From Microbacterium hydrocarbonoxydans (GTDB lineage Bacteria; Actinomycetota; Actinomycetes; Actinomycetales; Microbacteriaceae): a stretch of DNA of 64,000 nucleotides. The notes below the pieces were generated by a model, which saw only the letters and a list, made by a program, of their open reading frames with translations, did no database searches and was not told the origin of the DNA. Within the stretch, counting starts at the first letter, position 1, and each line of letters starts with the position of its first letter. Shown here piece after piece: positions 1 through 9,372 of this stretch. The position numbers were made by a program, and so were the translations under genes. The DNA lies in contig NZ_LR882982.1 in NCBI RefSeq assembly GCF_904831005.1, forward strand, positions 1,240,001 through 1,304,000, in the 5' to 3' direction.

Positions 1-219
1 GCCCAGAGCCCGCAGCGCCTCGACCATGCGACGTGAGTCGTCGGAGTGCAGAGGGGCGATGAGGCGTCCCGGACCATCCGCGATGGCGGCGATGATGAGC
101 TCACGATTCGTGAGCGACTTGGAACCAGGAACGGTCACCGTGGCGCTCACGGGAGCGGACGTCGTCGGCGCCACGTAGGCGCCCTGGACAGGGGAGGGGG
201 AATACCTGTTGGCGCTCAT
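1..219 (-). CDS. aroA: 3-phosphoshikimate 1-carboxyvinyltransferase (EPSP synthase), N-terminal part
   Basis: Partial gene: only the first 73 residues lie in the window and the rest runs off the left edge. Residues 31-39 read PGSKSLTNR, the phosphate-binding loop near the N-terminus of EPSP synthases, which join shikimate 3-phosphate and phosphoenolpyruvate in the sixth step of the shikimate pathway in the cytoplasm. The ATG at 217-219 is preceded by AAGGTGGG with good spacing. It is divergent from sigR, and the SigR-type promoter at 198-224 overlaps its start region, so induction of sigR could interfere with aroA expression (inference). Confidence 0.93.
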   Translation of the reverse strand, partial: MSANRYSPSPVQGAYVAPTTSAPVSATVTVPGSKSLTNRELIIAAIADGPGRLIAPLHSDDSRRMVEALRALG

Positions 220-224
220 CGGTT
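198..224 (+). promoter_or_regulatory. SigR (ECF redox sigma) type promoter of sigR-rsrA
   Basis: GGGAAT at 198-203, exactly 18 bases, then GTT at 222-224. This matches the GGGAAT-N18-GTT consensus known for Streptomyces SigR and mycobacterial SigH promoters. It sits about 65 bases upstream of the sigR ATG and implies positive autoregulation of sigR-rsrA on thiol-oxidative stress. It also lies over the start of divergent aroA. Confidence 0.75.
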
Positions 225-288
225 CCCACCTTAGTAAACGTGAGTCGCCGCCTGACCGAATGGCGTGGGCTCGCGAGGAGGAGAGAGC

Positions 289-951
289 ATGCTCGACACG
301 TTGGAACGCGAGTTCGCAGACGTCGTCGGCCTAGACTGGCCGGTGATGGATGACACCGCAACCGCAGACACGGTCAGCGATCCTCGACGCGAATTCGAGG
401 AACAGGCGATCCCCTTCATGGATCAGCTGTACGCCGCCGCCATGCGCATGACCCGCAACCCTTCCGACGCCGCGGATCTCGTACAGGAGACCTTCGTGAA
501 GGCGTACGGCTCGTGGTCGACCTTCGCGCAGGGCACGAACCTCAAGGCGTGGCTCTACCGCATCCTGACGAACACCTACATCAACATCTACCGCAAGAAG
601 CAGCGGGAGCCGTTCCAGGGCACGATCGACGAACTCGAGGACTGGCAGCTCGGCGGAGCCGAGTCGACGACTGCCTCGCATGGGCGGTCGGCCGAAGCCG
701 AGGCGATCGATCACATGCCCGCTTCCGTCGTCAAGGATGCGCTGCAGGCGGTTCCGGAGGACTTCCGGCTGGCGGTCTACCTCGCCGACGTCGAAGGATT
801 CGCGTATCAGGAGATCGCGGACATCATGAAGACACCCATCGGCACCGTGATGAGCCGTCTGCACCGAGGCAGGCGGATGCTGCGGGAGCTGTTGGCCGAC
901 TACGCCGCAGAGCGGGGAATCTCCGCGGCCGACCCGAGGAGCAGGAAATGA
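289..951 (+). CDS. sigR: ECF RNA polymerase sigma factor, SigR/SigH type (redox response)
   Basis: A 220-residue group 4 sigma factor. After an extension of about 40 residues, region 2 spans roughly 40-105 ([12 protein letters not shown] core helix, then [12 protein letters not shown]) and region 4 roughly 145-205 ([23 protein letters not shown] helix-turn-helix). The ATG at 289 is chosen over an in-frame GTG at 265 because GAGGAGGAGAG lies directly upstream. Its stop overlaps the rsrA start (ATGA), so the two are [15 protein letters not shown] coupled. By homology it directs transcription of thioredoxin, mycothiol and protein quality genes when thiol oxidation releases it from RsrA. The upstream GGGAAT-N18-GTT indicates autoregulation. 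Confidence 0.92.
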   Translation: MLDTLEREFADVVGLDWPVMDDTATADTVSDPRREFEEQAIPFMDQLYAAAMRMTRNPSDAADLVQETFVKAYGSWSTFAQGTNLKAWLYRILTNTYINIYRKKQREPFQGTIDELEDWQLGGAESTTASHGRSAEAEAIDHMPASVVKDALQAVPEDFRLAVYLADVEGFAYQEIADIMKTPIGTVMSRLHRGRRMLRELLADYAAERGISAADPRSRK

Positions 952-1193
952 CCGACTGCGGCTGCGACAAAGCCCGAAAGGACCTGGAGGAGTACCTCCG
1001 CAACGAAGTGTGCAACACCGAGCACACGGAGATCCGCGAGCACCTGGAGAACTGTCCCTCGTGCCGTGATGAGGCGCTGGTCGCGACGACGCTGACAGAG
1101 GTCGTCGCGCGCGCCTGCAAGGAGACGGCACCCGAGGAGCTCCGCGATCAGGTGTTCGCCCGACTGCGCGAGGTCCAGGCAGCCCAGCACTGA
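948..1193 (+). CDS. rsrA: Zinc-containing redox anti-sigma factor RsrA
   Basis: An 81-residue protein carrying the ZAS signature H32-x3-C36-x2-C39, with further cysteines at 4, 6 and 22. In RsrA of Streptomyces, zinc held by an upstream Cys plus the HxxxCxxC group is released when the cysteines form a disulfide, freeing SigR. Here C4 or C6 would take the role of the first cysteine (inference). It overlaps sigR by four bases, as expected for a co-expressed sigma/anti-sigma pair, and is a cytosolic partner of SigR. Confidence 0.92.
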   Translation: MTDCGCDKARKDLEEYLRNEVCNTEHTEIREHLENCPSCRDEALVATTLTEVVARACKETAPEELRDQVFARLREVQAAQH

Positions 1194-1216
1194 GTCTGCG
1201 TCGAGTCCTGCCCCCG

Positions 1217-1222
1217 TAGTGT
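1217..1222 (+). promoter_or_regulatory. -10 element (TAGTGT) of the Eis-like gene, leaderless
   Basis: TAGTGT followed by six bases and the ATG at 1229, with no ribosome binding site between. The predicted transcription start coincides with the start codon. Confidence 0.5.
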
Positions 1223-1228
1223 GGGTGC

Positions 1229-2532
1229 ATGACCGTGATCGACTTCCGTGCCCTTCCTGCCGATTCCGAGTCTGCTGCGCGACTCGCAGCGGAATCGCTG
1301 ACGTATCGGGTGCTCGACACTGCGGATCCGGTGGCGTCCGAGCTCTTCCAACGGGCCACGTCACGCGGATTCCTCGGTGCGGAGCCCACGACGGACGCAC
1401 TGCGATTCGGGCGATCCGCTCTCGAGGCCAGACGCAACATCGGCGTCTACGACGACGCGCCCGGCGCGGACTCTCGTCCCGTGGCGACGATCGACTCGTG
1501 GGTCACGCCGCTCACCGTCCCCGGAGGCGAGAGCCTGCCGATGTGGGCGATCAGCGGGGTGACGGTCTCGGCCACCCACAGGCGTCGTGGCATCGCCCGC
1601 GCGCTCCTCGAGGGGGAACTCCGCGCCGCAGCGTCGGCGGGTGTCCCCATCGCGGGGCTGACCGTCTCGGAGGCGACCATCTACGGTCGCTATGGCTTCG
1701 GCTCGGCGCTGCCGGTGGTGCGATTCGCCGTCGACACCCGCAGGGCCGGGTGGGCGGGACCTGCGTTGCGGGCTCGTTCGAGTACGTCGAGGGGGAATCC
1801 CTCGCCGCTGAGCTCGGAGCCGTGCATGAGCGTGCACGCCACTCGCGTCCAGGACAGATCCCCGGGTGGAGATCGCGCTGGGAGGGGATGGCGGGTCTCT
1901 CTCCGAGCGACCCGGATCGCGACAAGGTGCGCGGCGTGCGCTACCGCGACTCTTCGGGAGCGGTGCACGGAGTGATGGCTTTCCGCCTGAGTGAGCGCAG
2001 CGGGTCGTTCCGCTTCGCGCTGCAGATCACGCTCCTGGCTGCCGATACCGCTGAAGCCCGTGCGGCCCTGTGGCAGTTCGCCCTGCAGCACGACCTCGTC
2101 GATGAGGTCACGGCGGATCTTCGCCCGCTCGACGATGCGCTGCCCTGGCTCGTCCGCGATCAGCGCGGGGTGACTCAGACTGTGCACGATCACGGGTGGC
2201 TGCGCGTTCTCGATGTGAGGGCGGCGCTCGAGCAGCGGCGCTATTCGGCACCGCTCGATGCGGTGCTCCACGTGCAGGACGCGCTGGGCTTCGCTGCCGG
2301 ATCCTGGCGGCTCGTCGTGGATGACCGCGGGCGGGGCACGGTCACGGATGCAGACGGACGGCCGGCCGACGTCGAGCTCGATGTGTCGGAGTTGTCGGTC
2401 ATCTATGCCGGGGGCGTGCGCGCGTCGACCCTGCACGACGCGGGCCGTCTGGATGCCTCTGCGGAGATCGTCGCCGCCCTGGACCGGGCGTTCCTCTCGT
2501 CCCCGGCGCCGTCGCTGGACATCTGGTACTGA
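1229..2532 (+). pseudogene. Eis-like GNAT N-acetyltransferase, interrupted by a frameshift
   Basis: The first about 175 codons (from ATG 1229) encode the GNAT core of an Eis-family acetyltransferase, including the acetyl-CoA loop RRRGIAR and the YGRYGFG segment. The coding frame then moves back one base between about 1752 and 1775, and the remaining about 260 codons, ending at 2532 in the other frame, encode the second GNAT repeat and the sterol-carrier-like C-terminal domain, ending in the family-typical C-terminal aromatic residue (LDIWY). Adding one base would give about 434 residues, the usual family length. Both halves keep coding character, so this is a recent mutation or a single-base sequencing error. 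Eis enzymes acetylate amines, including aminoglycosides and lysines; the substrate here is unknown. Confidence 0.8.
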
Positions 2533-2576
2533 GCCGGGTGCGTGCGCACGAAGACGATGCGCACGAAGAACGGGAA

Positions 2577-2605
2577 GAGGGCGCCTCGATCACCGAGGCG
2601 CCCTC
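2577..2605. terminator. Bidirectional terminator hairpin
   Basis: A perfect 12-bp stem (2577-2588 with 2594-2605) and a 5-base loop lie between the convergent ends of the Eis-like gene and kgd. No strong T tract is present, as is common in high-GC actinobacteria. Confidence 0.7.
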
Positions 2606-2619
2606 TTGCGTCATCCTGA

Positions 2620-5600
2620 TCAGCTGATGGTCAGCGCGTCGCGCAGCAGCTTCGCCTGCTCGGCCGCGTGCACCTTCGACGACCCGGTAGCCGGAGATGC
2701 GGAGGCCGGTCGGCACACGGTGCGGAAGGAGCGGTCACCGGGCACATCGGCGAACGCGAGTGCCAGGAACGGCCATGCGCCCTGGTTCTCGGGCTCTTCC
2801 TGAACCCAGACGAGCTCGGCGTTCGGGTACGAGTCCGTGATGGCCTTCAGACCGTCGATCGGCGTCGGGTACAGCTGCTCGAGCCTGACCAGCGCGATCT
2901 CGGGGTTCGGGTTCTTCTCGAGCTCGGACTTGAGATCCCAGTGGACCTTGCCCGAGTGCACGAGCACGCGCTTCACGGCAGTGCGGTCGAGCCCCCTGGC
3001 GTCGTCGAGCACCGGCTCGAAACGCCCCTGGGTGAACGCGTCGACCGGGCTCGTCGCGCCGCGAAGGCGCAGCATGGCCTTCGGGGTGAAGACGATGAGC
3101 GGCTTGCGCGGACGGGCATACGCCTGACGGCGCAGCAGGTGGAAGTACGACGCGGGCGTCGACGGACGCGCGACGATCATGTTCTCCTGCGCGCACATCT
3201 GCAGGAAGCGCTCGATGCGCGAGGAGGAGTGATCCGGTCCCTGGCCCTCGTAGCCGTGGGGGAGGAGCAGGGTGACGCTGGACTGCTGTCCCCACTTCTG
3301 CTCGGCCGCCGAGATGTACTCGTCGATGACCGACTGGGCGCCGTTGACGAAGTCGCCGAACTGCGCCTCCCACAGCACCAGCGCTTCGGGCGCCTCGACG
3401 GAGTAGCCGTACTCGAAGCCGAGCGCGGCGTACTCGCTGAGGAGCGAGTCGTAGACGAAGAAGCGTCCCTGAGACTCGGACAGATTCGACAGCGGCAGCC
3501 ATTCCTGGCCGTTCGCGCGGTCGTGCAGAGTCGCGTGGCGCTGCACGAACGTGCCGCGGCGCGAGTCCTGGCCGGCCAGACGAACCGGCGTGCCCTCGAC
3601 AAGGAGCGACCCGAAGGCGAGCAGCTCGCCGAAGCCCCAGTCGATGTTGCCGTTGCGGCTCATGTCGAGACGCTTCTCGAGCTGCTGCTGCAGCTTCGGG
3701 TGCACCGTGAAGCCCTCGGGCTTGTTCACGAACGCGTCGCCGATCAGTTGGATGACCTCGTTCGAGACGCCGGTGATCTCGGGGGCTCCGACCTGCTCGT
3801 CGAGCGGGGGGAGATCCTGTGAGATCGGCGTGGCTCCGGTCTCGGCGGCGTGGGTCTCGGCGAACGCGATCTCGAGGCGGTTCTGGAAGTCGGCCTTCGC
3901 CTCGTCGTACTCCTCTTCCGTGATGTCTCCGCGACCCACGAGCGACTCGGTGTAGAGCTTGCGCACCGAGCGCTTGGCCTGGATGAGGTCGGTCATGAGC
4001 GGCTGCGTCATCGACGGGTCGTCACCCTCGTTGTGGCCGCGGCGGCGGTAGCAGACGAGGTCGATCACGACGTCGCGGTGGAAGCGCTCGCGGTACTCGA
4101 AGGCGAGCTGAGCGACGTGGATCACGGCCTCGGGGTCATCGCCGTTCACGTGGAACACGGGCGCCTGGATCGTCTTGGCCACATCGGTGGAGTACACCGA
4201 CGTCCGCGAGTCGTTCGGAAGCGTCGTGAATCCGACCTGGTTGTTCACGACCACGTGGATCGTGCCACCGGTGCGGTATCCGCGCAGCTGCGACATCTGC
4301 AGAGTCTCGACGACCACGCCCTGGCCGGCGAACGCGGCGTCTCCGTGCACGAGGATCGGCAGCCAGGCGAAAGTGCCGATCGGCTTGCGATCCTGCTTGG
4401 CGCGCACGATGCCCTCGAGCACACCGTCGACGGTCTCGAGGTGCGACGGGTTCGCGGCCAGGTAGACGGGGAGCTCCGACCCGTCGTCGGCGATGAACGT
4501 GCCCTCGGTGCCGAGGTGGTACTTCACATCGCCCGAGCCGCGCTGGTTGCCAGGGGTCTGGATGCCCTCGAACTCCTGGAACACCTGGCCGTACGTCTTG
4601 CCGGCGATGTTCGTGAGCACATTCAGTCGTCCGCGGTGGGCCATGCCGATGGCAGCGCCCTCGAGCCCCGCTGTGGCCGCACCCTGCAGGATCTCGTCGA
4701 GCAGAGGGACGAGGGACTCGCCTCCTTCGAGGGAGAACCGCTTCTGGCCGACGAACTTCGTCTGAAGGAACGTCTCGAAGGCCTCGGCCTCGTTGAGCTT
4801 GCGCAGAACGCGCAGCTGCTCGTCGTGGCCCGGCTTCTGGTACTTGACCTCGACCTTCTCCTGGAACCACCGTCGCTGCTCGGGGTCCTGGATGTGCATG
4901 TACTCGATGCCGAGAGTGCGGCAGTACGAATCACGCAGAACGCCGAGGATGTCGCGGAGCTTCGCGACCCGACGGCCGCCGAAGCCGCCGGTGACGAACT
5001 CGCGATCGAGATCCCAGAACGTGAGGCCGTGGCTCTCGATCTCGAGGTCGGGGTGCGAGCGCTGCACGTACTCGAGCGGATCGATGTCTGCCATCAGGTG
5101 ACCGCGCACGCGGAAGGAGTTGATCAGCTCCTGCACGCGGGACTGCTTGTCGACGCGCTCGGCGAGGTCGACGGCGATGTCGGGATTCCAGCGGATCGGG
5201 GAGTACGGGATGCGCAGGGCCGCGAAGATGTCGTCGTAGAAGCCGCGCTGCCCGATCAGCAGCTCGTGGACCTTCTTGAGGAACTCGCCGGAGCCTGCAC
5301 CCTGGATGACGCGGTGGTCGTAGGTGCTGGTGAGCGTGATCGTCTTGCCGATCGCGAGCTCGTTCAGAGTCCGCTCACTGGCACCCTGGAACTCGGCCGG
5401 GTACTCGAGCGCGCCGGCGCCGATGATGCAGCCCTGCCCCTTCATGAGGCGCGGCACCGAGTGCACGGTGCCGATTCCTCCGGGGTTGGTCAGCGAGACC
5501 GTGGTGCCCTGGAAGTCGGCCGCGGTGAGCTTGTTGTTGCGCGCTCGCGTGACCAGGTCTTCGTAGGCGACGAGGTACTCGCTGAACGACATGGTGTCGG

Positions 5601-6300
5601 CTCGCTTGATGCTCGGAACCATGAGCGCACGCGTGCCGTCGGGCTTGGGCAGGTCGATCGCGATGCCGAGGTTCACGTGCGCCGGCGCGACGACGGACGG
5701 CTTGCCGTCGATCTCGGCATAGAAGACGTTCTGGCTGCGGAACTCGTCGAGCGTGCGGATCAGAGCCCATCCGATGAGGTGGGTGAAGCTGATCTTGCCG
5801 CCACGGGTGCGCGCCATGTGGTTGTTGATGACGATGCGGTTGTCGATCATCAGCTTGGCGGGAACGGTGCGGACGCTCGTGGCCGTCGGGACGGTGAGCG
5901 ACTCGTCCATGTTCGCGGCGAGGGTCTTCGGGAGACCACGGAGGGGCGTGATCTTGTCTTCCTCGGCGGGATCCGTGGTCTCCTTCGCCGCAGGCTTCGG
6001 CGCCTGTGCCGGGATGGGAGCGGCGACGGCCGGCTTGGTCGTGGTGCGCGCCACGGGCTGCGCTCCGATGACGGGGATCGGAGCGGTCACCGGGTGCGCG
6101 CTCTGATCGGCGGAGGCTGCGGGAGAGGCGGCAGGCGCTGCGCCTGTGGCGGCGTCGGACTGGTACTTCTCGAGAATCGGCCACCACTCCTTGTCCACGG
6201 AGTCGCGATTCACCTTGAACTGTTCGTAGAGCTCTTCGACGAGCCACGAATTGGCTCCGAACCCCCCGTCGCCCCCGACGCCGGTCACCTGGTTCGACAC
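2620..6300 (-). CDS. kgd: Multifunctional 2-oxoglutarate metabolism enzyme (E2-E1 fusion, Kgd/OdhA)
   Basis: A 1,226-residue protein, the normal size of the actinobacterial Kgd/OdhA fusion. The N-terminal 45 residues are the E1 assembly segment (WLVEELYEQF). A Pro/Ala-rich linker follows to about 120. The E2 acyltransferase core, with catalytic YDHRVIQG, lies near residue 315. The thiamine-diphosphate E1 domain fills the rest (GMAHRGRLNVL, GDAAFAGQG). There is no lipoyl domain, as usual for this family. It decarboxylates 2-oxoglutarate and works with the E2/E3 subunits of the pyruvate dehydrogenase complex in the TCA cycle. The GTG at 6298-6300 is chosen because AGAGGGCGAT lies just upstream and the protein then begins as its homologues do. 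Family members are controlled by a GarA/OdhI FHA protein, not seen here. Confidence 0.97.
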   Translation of the reverse strand: MSNQVTGVGGDGGFGANSWLVEELYEQFKVNRDSVDKEWWPILEKYQSDAATGAAPAASPAASADQSAHPVTAPIPVIGAQPVARTTTKPAVAAPIPAQAPKPAAKETTDPAEEDKITPLRGLPKTLAANMDESLTVPTATSVRTVPAKLMIDNRIVINNHMARTRGGKISFTHLIGWALIRTLDEFRSQNVFYAEIDGKPSVVAPAHVNLGIAIDLPKPDGTRALMVPSIKRADTMSFSEYLVAYEDLVTRARNNKLTAADFQGTTVSLTNPGGIGTVHSVPRLMKGQGCIIGAGALEYPAEFQGASERTLNELAIGKTITLTSTYDHRVIQGAGSGEFLKKVHELLIGQRGFYDDIFAALRIPYSPIRWNPDIAVDLAERVDKQSRVQELINSFRVRGHLMADIDPLEYVQRSHPDLEIESHGLTFWDLDREFVTGGFGGRRVAKLRDILGVLRDSYCRTLGIEYMHIQDPEQRRWFQEKVEVKYQKPGHDEQLRVLRKLNEAEAFETFLQTKFVGQKRFSLEGGESLVPLLDEILQGAATAGLEGAAIGMAHRGRLNVLTNIAGKTYGQVFQEFEGIQTPGNQRGSGDVKYHLGTEGTFIADDGSELPVYLAANPSHLETVDGVLEGIVRAKQDRKPIGTFAWLPILVHGDAAFAGQGVVVETLQMSQLRGYRTGGTIHVVVNNQVGFTTLPNDSRTSVYSTDVAKTIQAPVFHVNGDDPEAVIHVAQLAFEYRERFHRDVVIDLVCYRRRGHNEGDDPSMTQPLMTDLIQAKRSVRKLYTESLVGRGDITEEEYDEAKADFQNRLEIAFAETHAAETGATPISQDLPPLDEQVGAPEITGVSNEVIQLIGDAFVNKPEGFTVHPKLQQQLEKRLDMSRNGNIDWGFGELLAFGSLLVEGTPVRLAGQDSRRGTFVQRHATLHDRANGQEWLPLSNLSESQGRFFVYDSLLSEYAALGFEYGYSVEAPEALVLWEAQFGDFVNGAQSVIDEYISAAEQKWGQQSSVTLLLPHGYEGQGPDHSSSRIERFLQMCAQENMIVARPSTPASYFHLLRRQAYARPRKPLIVFTPKAMLRLRGATSPVDAFTQGRFEPVLDDARGLDRTAVKRVLVHSGKVHWDLKSELEKNPNPEIALVRLEQLYPTPIDGLKAITDSYPNAELVWVQEEPENQGAWPFLALAFADVPGDRSFRTVCRPASASPATGSSKVHAAEQAKLLRDALTIS

Positions 6301-6448
6301 TCTCGATCGCCCTCTTTCATCGCTGAATTCCACATGTGCACACCGCGACGCAGGATGCGTTTCGGGTCCGCACACTCTCGAGCAACAAGCCTAACGTGTT
6401 TCCCCGCGCAATCGTCCAAGCGGAGTGCCGTCGCACACCCGATCTGAG

Positions 6449-6454
6449 TAGCGT
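6449..6454 (+). promoter_or_regulatory. -10 element (TAGCGT) of guaB1, leaderless
   Basis: TAGCGT, six bases, then the ATG at 6461, with no convincing ribosome binding site. Confidence 0.5.
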
Positions 6455-6460
6455 GGGGGC

Positions 6461-7915
6461 ATGGAGTTCTCCGGTGAGTCGCCCACAGTCGATCTGACCT
6501 ATTCAGACGTGTTCCTCGTTCCGCGCCGTTCGGCCGTCACCAGCCGACTGCAGGTCGACCTCGCTCCGCAGGACGGCACACCGGCCACCCTGCCGCTCGT
6601 GGCCTCGAACATGAACTCGGTCACCGGTCCGCGTCTCGCGGCGGTGCTCGCGCGGCGCGGCGGCCTCGGCGTGCTGCCGCAGGACATGCCGTTGCAGGCG
6701 CTCGACGCGGCGATCCGCGATGTCAAGGCGCAGCCGGTCCTCTGGGACACGCCCATCGTGCTCGCTCCGAGCGCGTCGGTGGCCGACGCCCTGCGACTGC
6801 TTCCAGCCGCACCCGGTCACGGGGTGGTCATCGCTGCCGGCGACGCACCGTACTCCGTGGAGCGGATTCTCGGGGTCCTCCCGTCGACCCGCCTCGCGAC
6901 GGCGCTGCCGGACGCCCAGCTCGGAGACCTCGTGCATGCGGGCACGCCGTCTCTCGACGCCGACGACATCGGCTCGGAGCGTCACGCGTTCGACGTCATC
7001 ACGGAGGCGGGCGTCGAGATGGTCACGATCGTGCACCACGGCCACCTCGTCGGCACTCTGAGCGCGCGCAGCGCCCTGCGCTCGACGCTCTATCGCCCGG
7101 CCCTGGATGCAGACGGACGGCTCGCTGTCGCCGCCGCAGTCGGGATCAACGGGGATGTCGTGGCCAAGGCGCGAGCGCTCGTCGCTGCGGGTGTCGACGT
7201 GCTGGTCGTCGACACCGCGCACGGGCATCAGGAGGGGATGCTCCGGGCGCTCTCGGATGTCGCGTCATTGAATCCCGGTATTCCGATAGTTGCCGGCAAT
7301 ATCGTGACGGCAGACGGTGTGCGAGACCTCGTCGAGGCCGGAGCGACGATCCTCAAGGTCGGCGTCGGTCCCGGTGCCATGTGCACGACCCGCATGATGA
7401 CGGCCGTCGGACGCCCTCAGTTCTCGGCCGTGCTCGAGACCGCGCAGGCGGCCCGTGAGCTCGGAGCCCATGTCTGGGCGGACGGAGGCGTCCGCTATCC
7501 GCGCGACGTCGCCCTGGCGCTCGCCGCCGGCGCGGCCTCGGTGATGGTCGGCTCGTGGTTCGCGGGCACGATCGAAGCGCCGGGGGAGCTGCAGACCGAC
7601 TCCGAAGGGCGCATCTTCAAGGAATCGTGGGGCATGGCGTCGACCAAGGCGGTGCAGGCGCGCTTCGGACGCCTGGACCCGTACGAGCGCGCCCGCAAGG
7701 AGCTCTTCGCGGAGGGCATCTCGTCTTCCAAGATCTACCTCGACCCGCTGCGGCCCGGCGTCGAGGATCTTCTCGACATGATCACCTCGGGGGTGCGCTC
7801 CTCGTTCACCTACGCAGGAGCGGATTCCGTCCCGGAGTTCCACGAGCGCGCGCTGGTCGGCCTGCAGTCGGCCGCCGGATACGAAGAGGGCAAGGCACTC
7901 CCGGTCAGCTGGTGA
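6461..7915 (+). CDS. guaB1: GuaB1-type IMP dehydrogenase/GMP reductase family enzyme
   Basis: A 484-residue TIM-barrel protein of the IMPDH/GMPR family. It has a barrel start with ASNMNSVTG, a two-CBS insert from about 95 to 215, then DTAHGHQ and the catalytic loop GPGAMCTTR with cysteine at residue 308. The C-terminal part keeps [18 protein letters not shown]. This is the GuaB1 subgroup found beside true GuaB2 IMP dehydrogenase in actinobacteria. A mycobacterial GuaB1 has been described as a GMP reductase returning GMP to IMP, so purine salvage is the likely role, with CBS domains sensing nucleotides. It is expressed alone and divergently from kgd. Confidence 0.88.
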   Translation: MEFSGESPTVDLTYSDVFLVPRRSAVTSRLQVDLAPQDGTPATLPLVASNMNSVTGPRLAAVLARRGGLGVLPQDMPLQALDAAIRDVKAQPVLWDTPIVLAPSASVADALRLLPAAPGHGVVIAAGDAPYSVERILGVLPSTRLATALPDAQLGDLVHAGTPSLDADDIGSERHAFDVITEAGVEMVTIVHHGHLVGTLSARSALRSTLYRPALDADGRLAVAAAVGINGDVVAKARALVAAGVDVLVVDTAHGHQEGMLRALSDVASLNPGIPIVAGNIVTADGVRDLVEAGATILKVGVGPGAMCTTRMMTAVGRPQFSAVLETAQAARELGAHVWADGGVRYPRDVALALAAGAASVMVGSWFAGTIEAPGELQTDSEGRIFKESWGMASTKAVQARFGRLDPYERARKELFAEGISSSKIYLDPLRPGVEDLLDMITSGVRSSFTYAGADSVPEFHERALVGLQSAAGYEEGKALPVSW

Positions 7916-7972
7916 GCGCCCCGCGCGGCTCGACAGGCGCGCGCGACGATCCCGCCATGTTCCGCGATCCCG

Positions 7973-7978
7973 TAGAAT
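7973..7978 (+). promoter_or_regulatory. Probable -10 element (TAGAAT) of the CNNM pair
   Basis: TAGAAT lies about 78 bases upstream of the first CNNM gene, leaving a leader of about 70 bases that contains its ribosome binding site. No clear -35 is visible. The leader is too short for an M-box riboswitch. Confidence 0.35.
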
Positions 7979-8055
7979 CGGCACACTATGGACGACCCTC
8001 CCAGTTGCAGTAGATCGCCCCACCGCTCACCTCTCGAATCCGAGGGGACACACTG

Positions 8056-9372
8056 ATGGACTACATCCTGTTGGGCGTGGGGCTCCTGCTCACGATCGGC
8101 ACCGGGCTGTTCGTCGCGAGCGAGTTCGCTCTGGTCAATCTGGACCGCGCCGACCTGGAGGCACGTCAGGCTCGCGGAGAGTCGCGACTCGCCATGACGA
8201 TCGGTGCTCTGCGTCACACATCGACGCATCTGTCGGCCGCCCAGCTCGGCATCACTCTCACGACCCTCCTCACGGGTTACACGATGGAGCCCGCGCTCTC
8301 GAACCTGCTGCGACCGACTCTCGTCGCCTGGAAGTTCCCCGAGGCTGCGGTCGCGCCCGTCGCGACGATCGTGGCGATGGTGGTGGCGACGGCACTGTCG
8401 ATGATCCTCGGTGAACTCGTCCCGAAGAACTTCGCCCTCGCACTCCCTCTTGCCACCGCCAAGCTGGTCGTGCCGTTCCAGGTGGCGTTCACCACCGTCT
8501 TCAAGCCTGCGGTCGTCGTGCTCAACGGCAGCGCGAACGGCGTGCTGCGCAGCATGGGGATCGAGCCCAAAGAGGAGCTCTCGGGCGCCCGCACGGCGGA
8601 GGAGCTCTCGTCTCTCGTGCGTCGATCCGCCAGCGCCGGCGTGCTCGAGGCCGACACCGCGAGCCTGCTCGATCGCACCCTGACCTTCTCCCGACTCTCG
8701 GCAGCCGACGTGATGACCGCGCGTCCGAGCATGCACGCGATCGCGGCCGGCGACTCCGCCGACGACGTCATCCAGCTCGCCCGACGCACCGGGCACAGCC
8801 GATTCCCCGTCTACGACGACGACTTCGACGACATCACCGGCGTCGTGCACCTCAAGGCCGCGATCTCGGTGCCCCGCGAGCGGCGAGCCGAGGTGCCGGT
8901 CGGCGCTCTCTCGACAGAGCCGCTGCGGGTTCCCGAGACGGCGCACGTCGACAGCCTCATCACGGAGCTGCGGGCGCGCGGGTACCAGCTCGCCGTCGTC
9001 GTGGACGAGTACGGCGGCACAGCCGGTCTGGTGACGCTGGAGGACCTCGTGGAGGAGATCGTCGGCGAGGTCGTCGACGAACACGACCGCATGAGGGCGG
9101 GTGTCGTCGTCGGACGCGACGGCGTGACCTTCCCGGGCGAGCTGCGTCCGGACGAGCTGCGCCGCAGAGCCGGTGTCGATGTGCCGGAGGGTGATGTGTA
9201 CGACACGGTCGGCGGCTACGTCATGAGCGTCCTCGAGAGGGTGCCGGTGGTCGGCGACGAGGTTCCGCTCGACACGGGCACGCTCCAGGTCGTGCGCATG
9301 GACGGACGTCGGGTGGATCGGGTGCGATACGTCGCGACGCAGCACAGCGCTGACGAGGGGGTGACCCGATGA
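8056..9372 (+). CDS. CNNM-domain/CBS/CorC membrane protein (hemolysin C family), first of two
   Basis: A 438-residue integral membrane protein. It has an N-terminal CNNM (DUF21) domain with about four membrane segments in residues 1-170 ([20 protein letters not shown] signature and [10 protein letters not shown]), a tandem CBS pair around 205-330, and a C-terminal CorC_HlyC domain. The family is linked to Mg2+/Co2+ efflux or magnesium homeostasis, and the old 'hemolysin' name is historical. The ATG at 8056 follows GAGGGGA. Its stop overlaps the start of the second family member (ATGA), so the two are a co-expressed and probably co-assembling pair. Confidence 0.9.
   Translation: MDYILLGVGLLLTIGTGLFVASEFALVNLDRADLEARQARGESRLAMTIGALRHTSTHLSAAQLGITLTTLLTGYTMEPALSNLLRPTLVAWKFPEAAVAPVATIVAMVVATALSMILGELVPKNFALALPLATAKLVVPFQVAFTTVFKPAVVVLNGSANGVLRSMGIEPKEELSGARTAEELSSLVRRSASAGVLEADTASLLDRTLTFSRLSAADVMTARPSMHAIAAGDSADDVIQLARRTGHSRFPVYDDDFDDITGVVHLKAAISVPRERRAEVPVGALSTEPLRVPETAHVDSLITELRARGYQLAVVVDEYGGTAGLVTLEDLVEEIVGEVVDEHDRMRAGVVVGRDGVTFPGELRPDELRRRAGVDVPEGDVYDTVGGYVMSVLERVPVVGDEVPLDTGTLQVVRMDGRRVDRVRYVATQHSADEGVTR

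Noticed and set aside
331..1440. A 369-codon minus-strand frame over sigR-rsrA
   Set aside because: No recognisable domains, and both plus-strand genes are well supported.
3850..6447. An 865-codon open frame on the plus strand
   Set aside because: It is antisense to kgd and its [11 protein letters not shown] is the Arg/Glu/Asp/Leu-rich pattern expected of a mirror frame in GC-rich DNA; kgd has clear homology.
7979..8055. Possible M-box magnesium riboswitch before the CNNM genes
   Set aside because: The leader is only about 70 bases and shows no matching structure.
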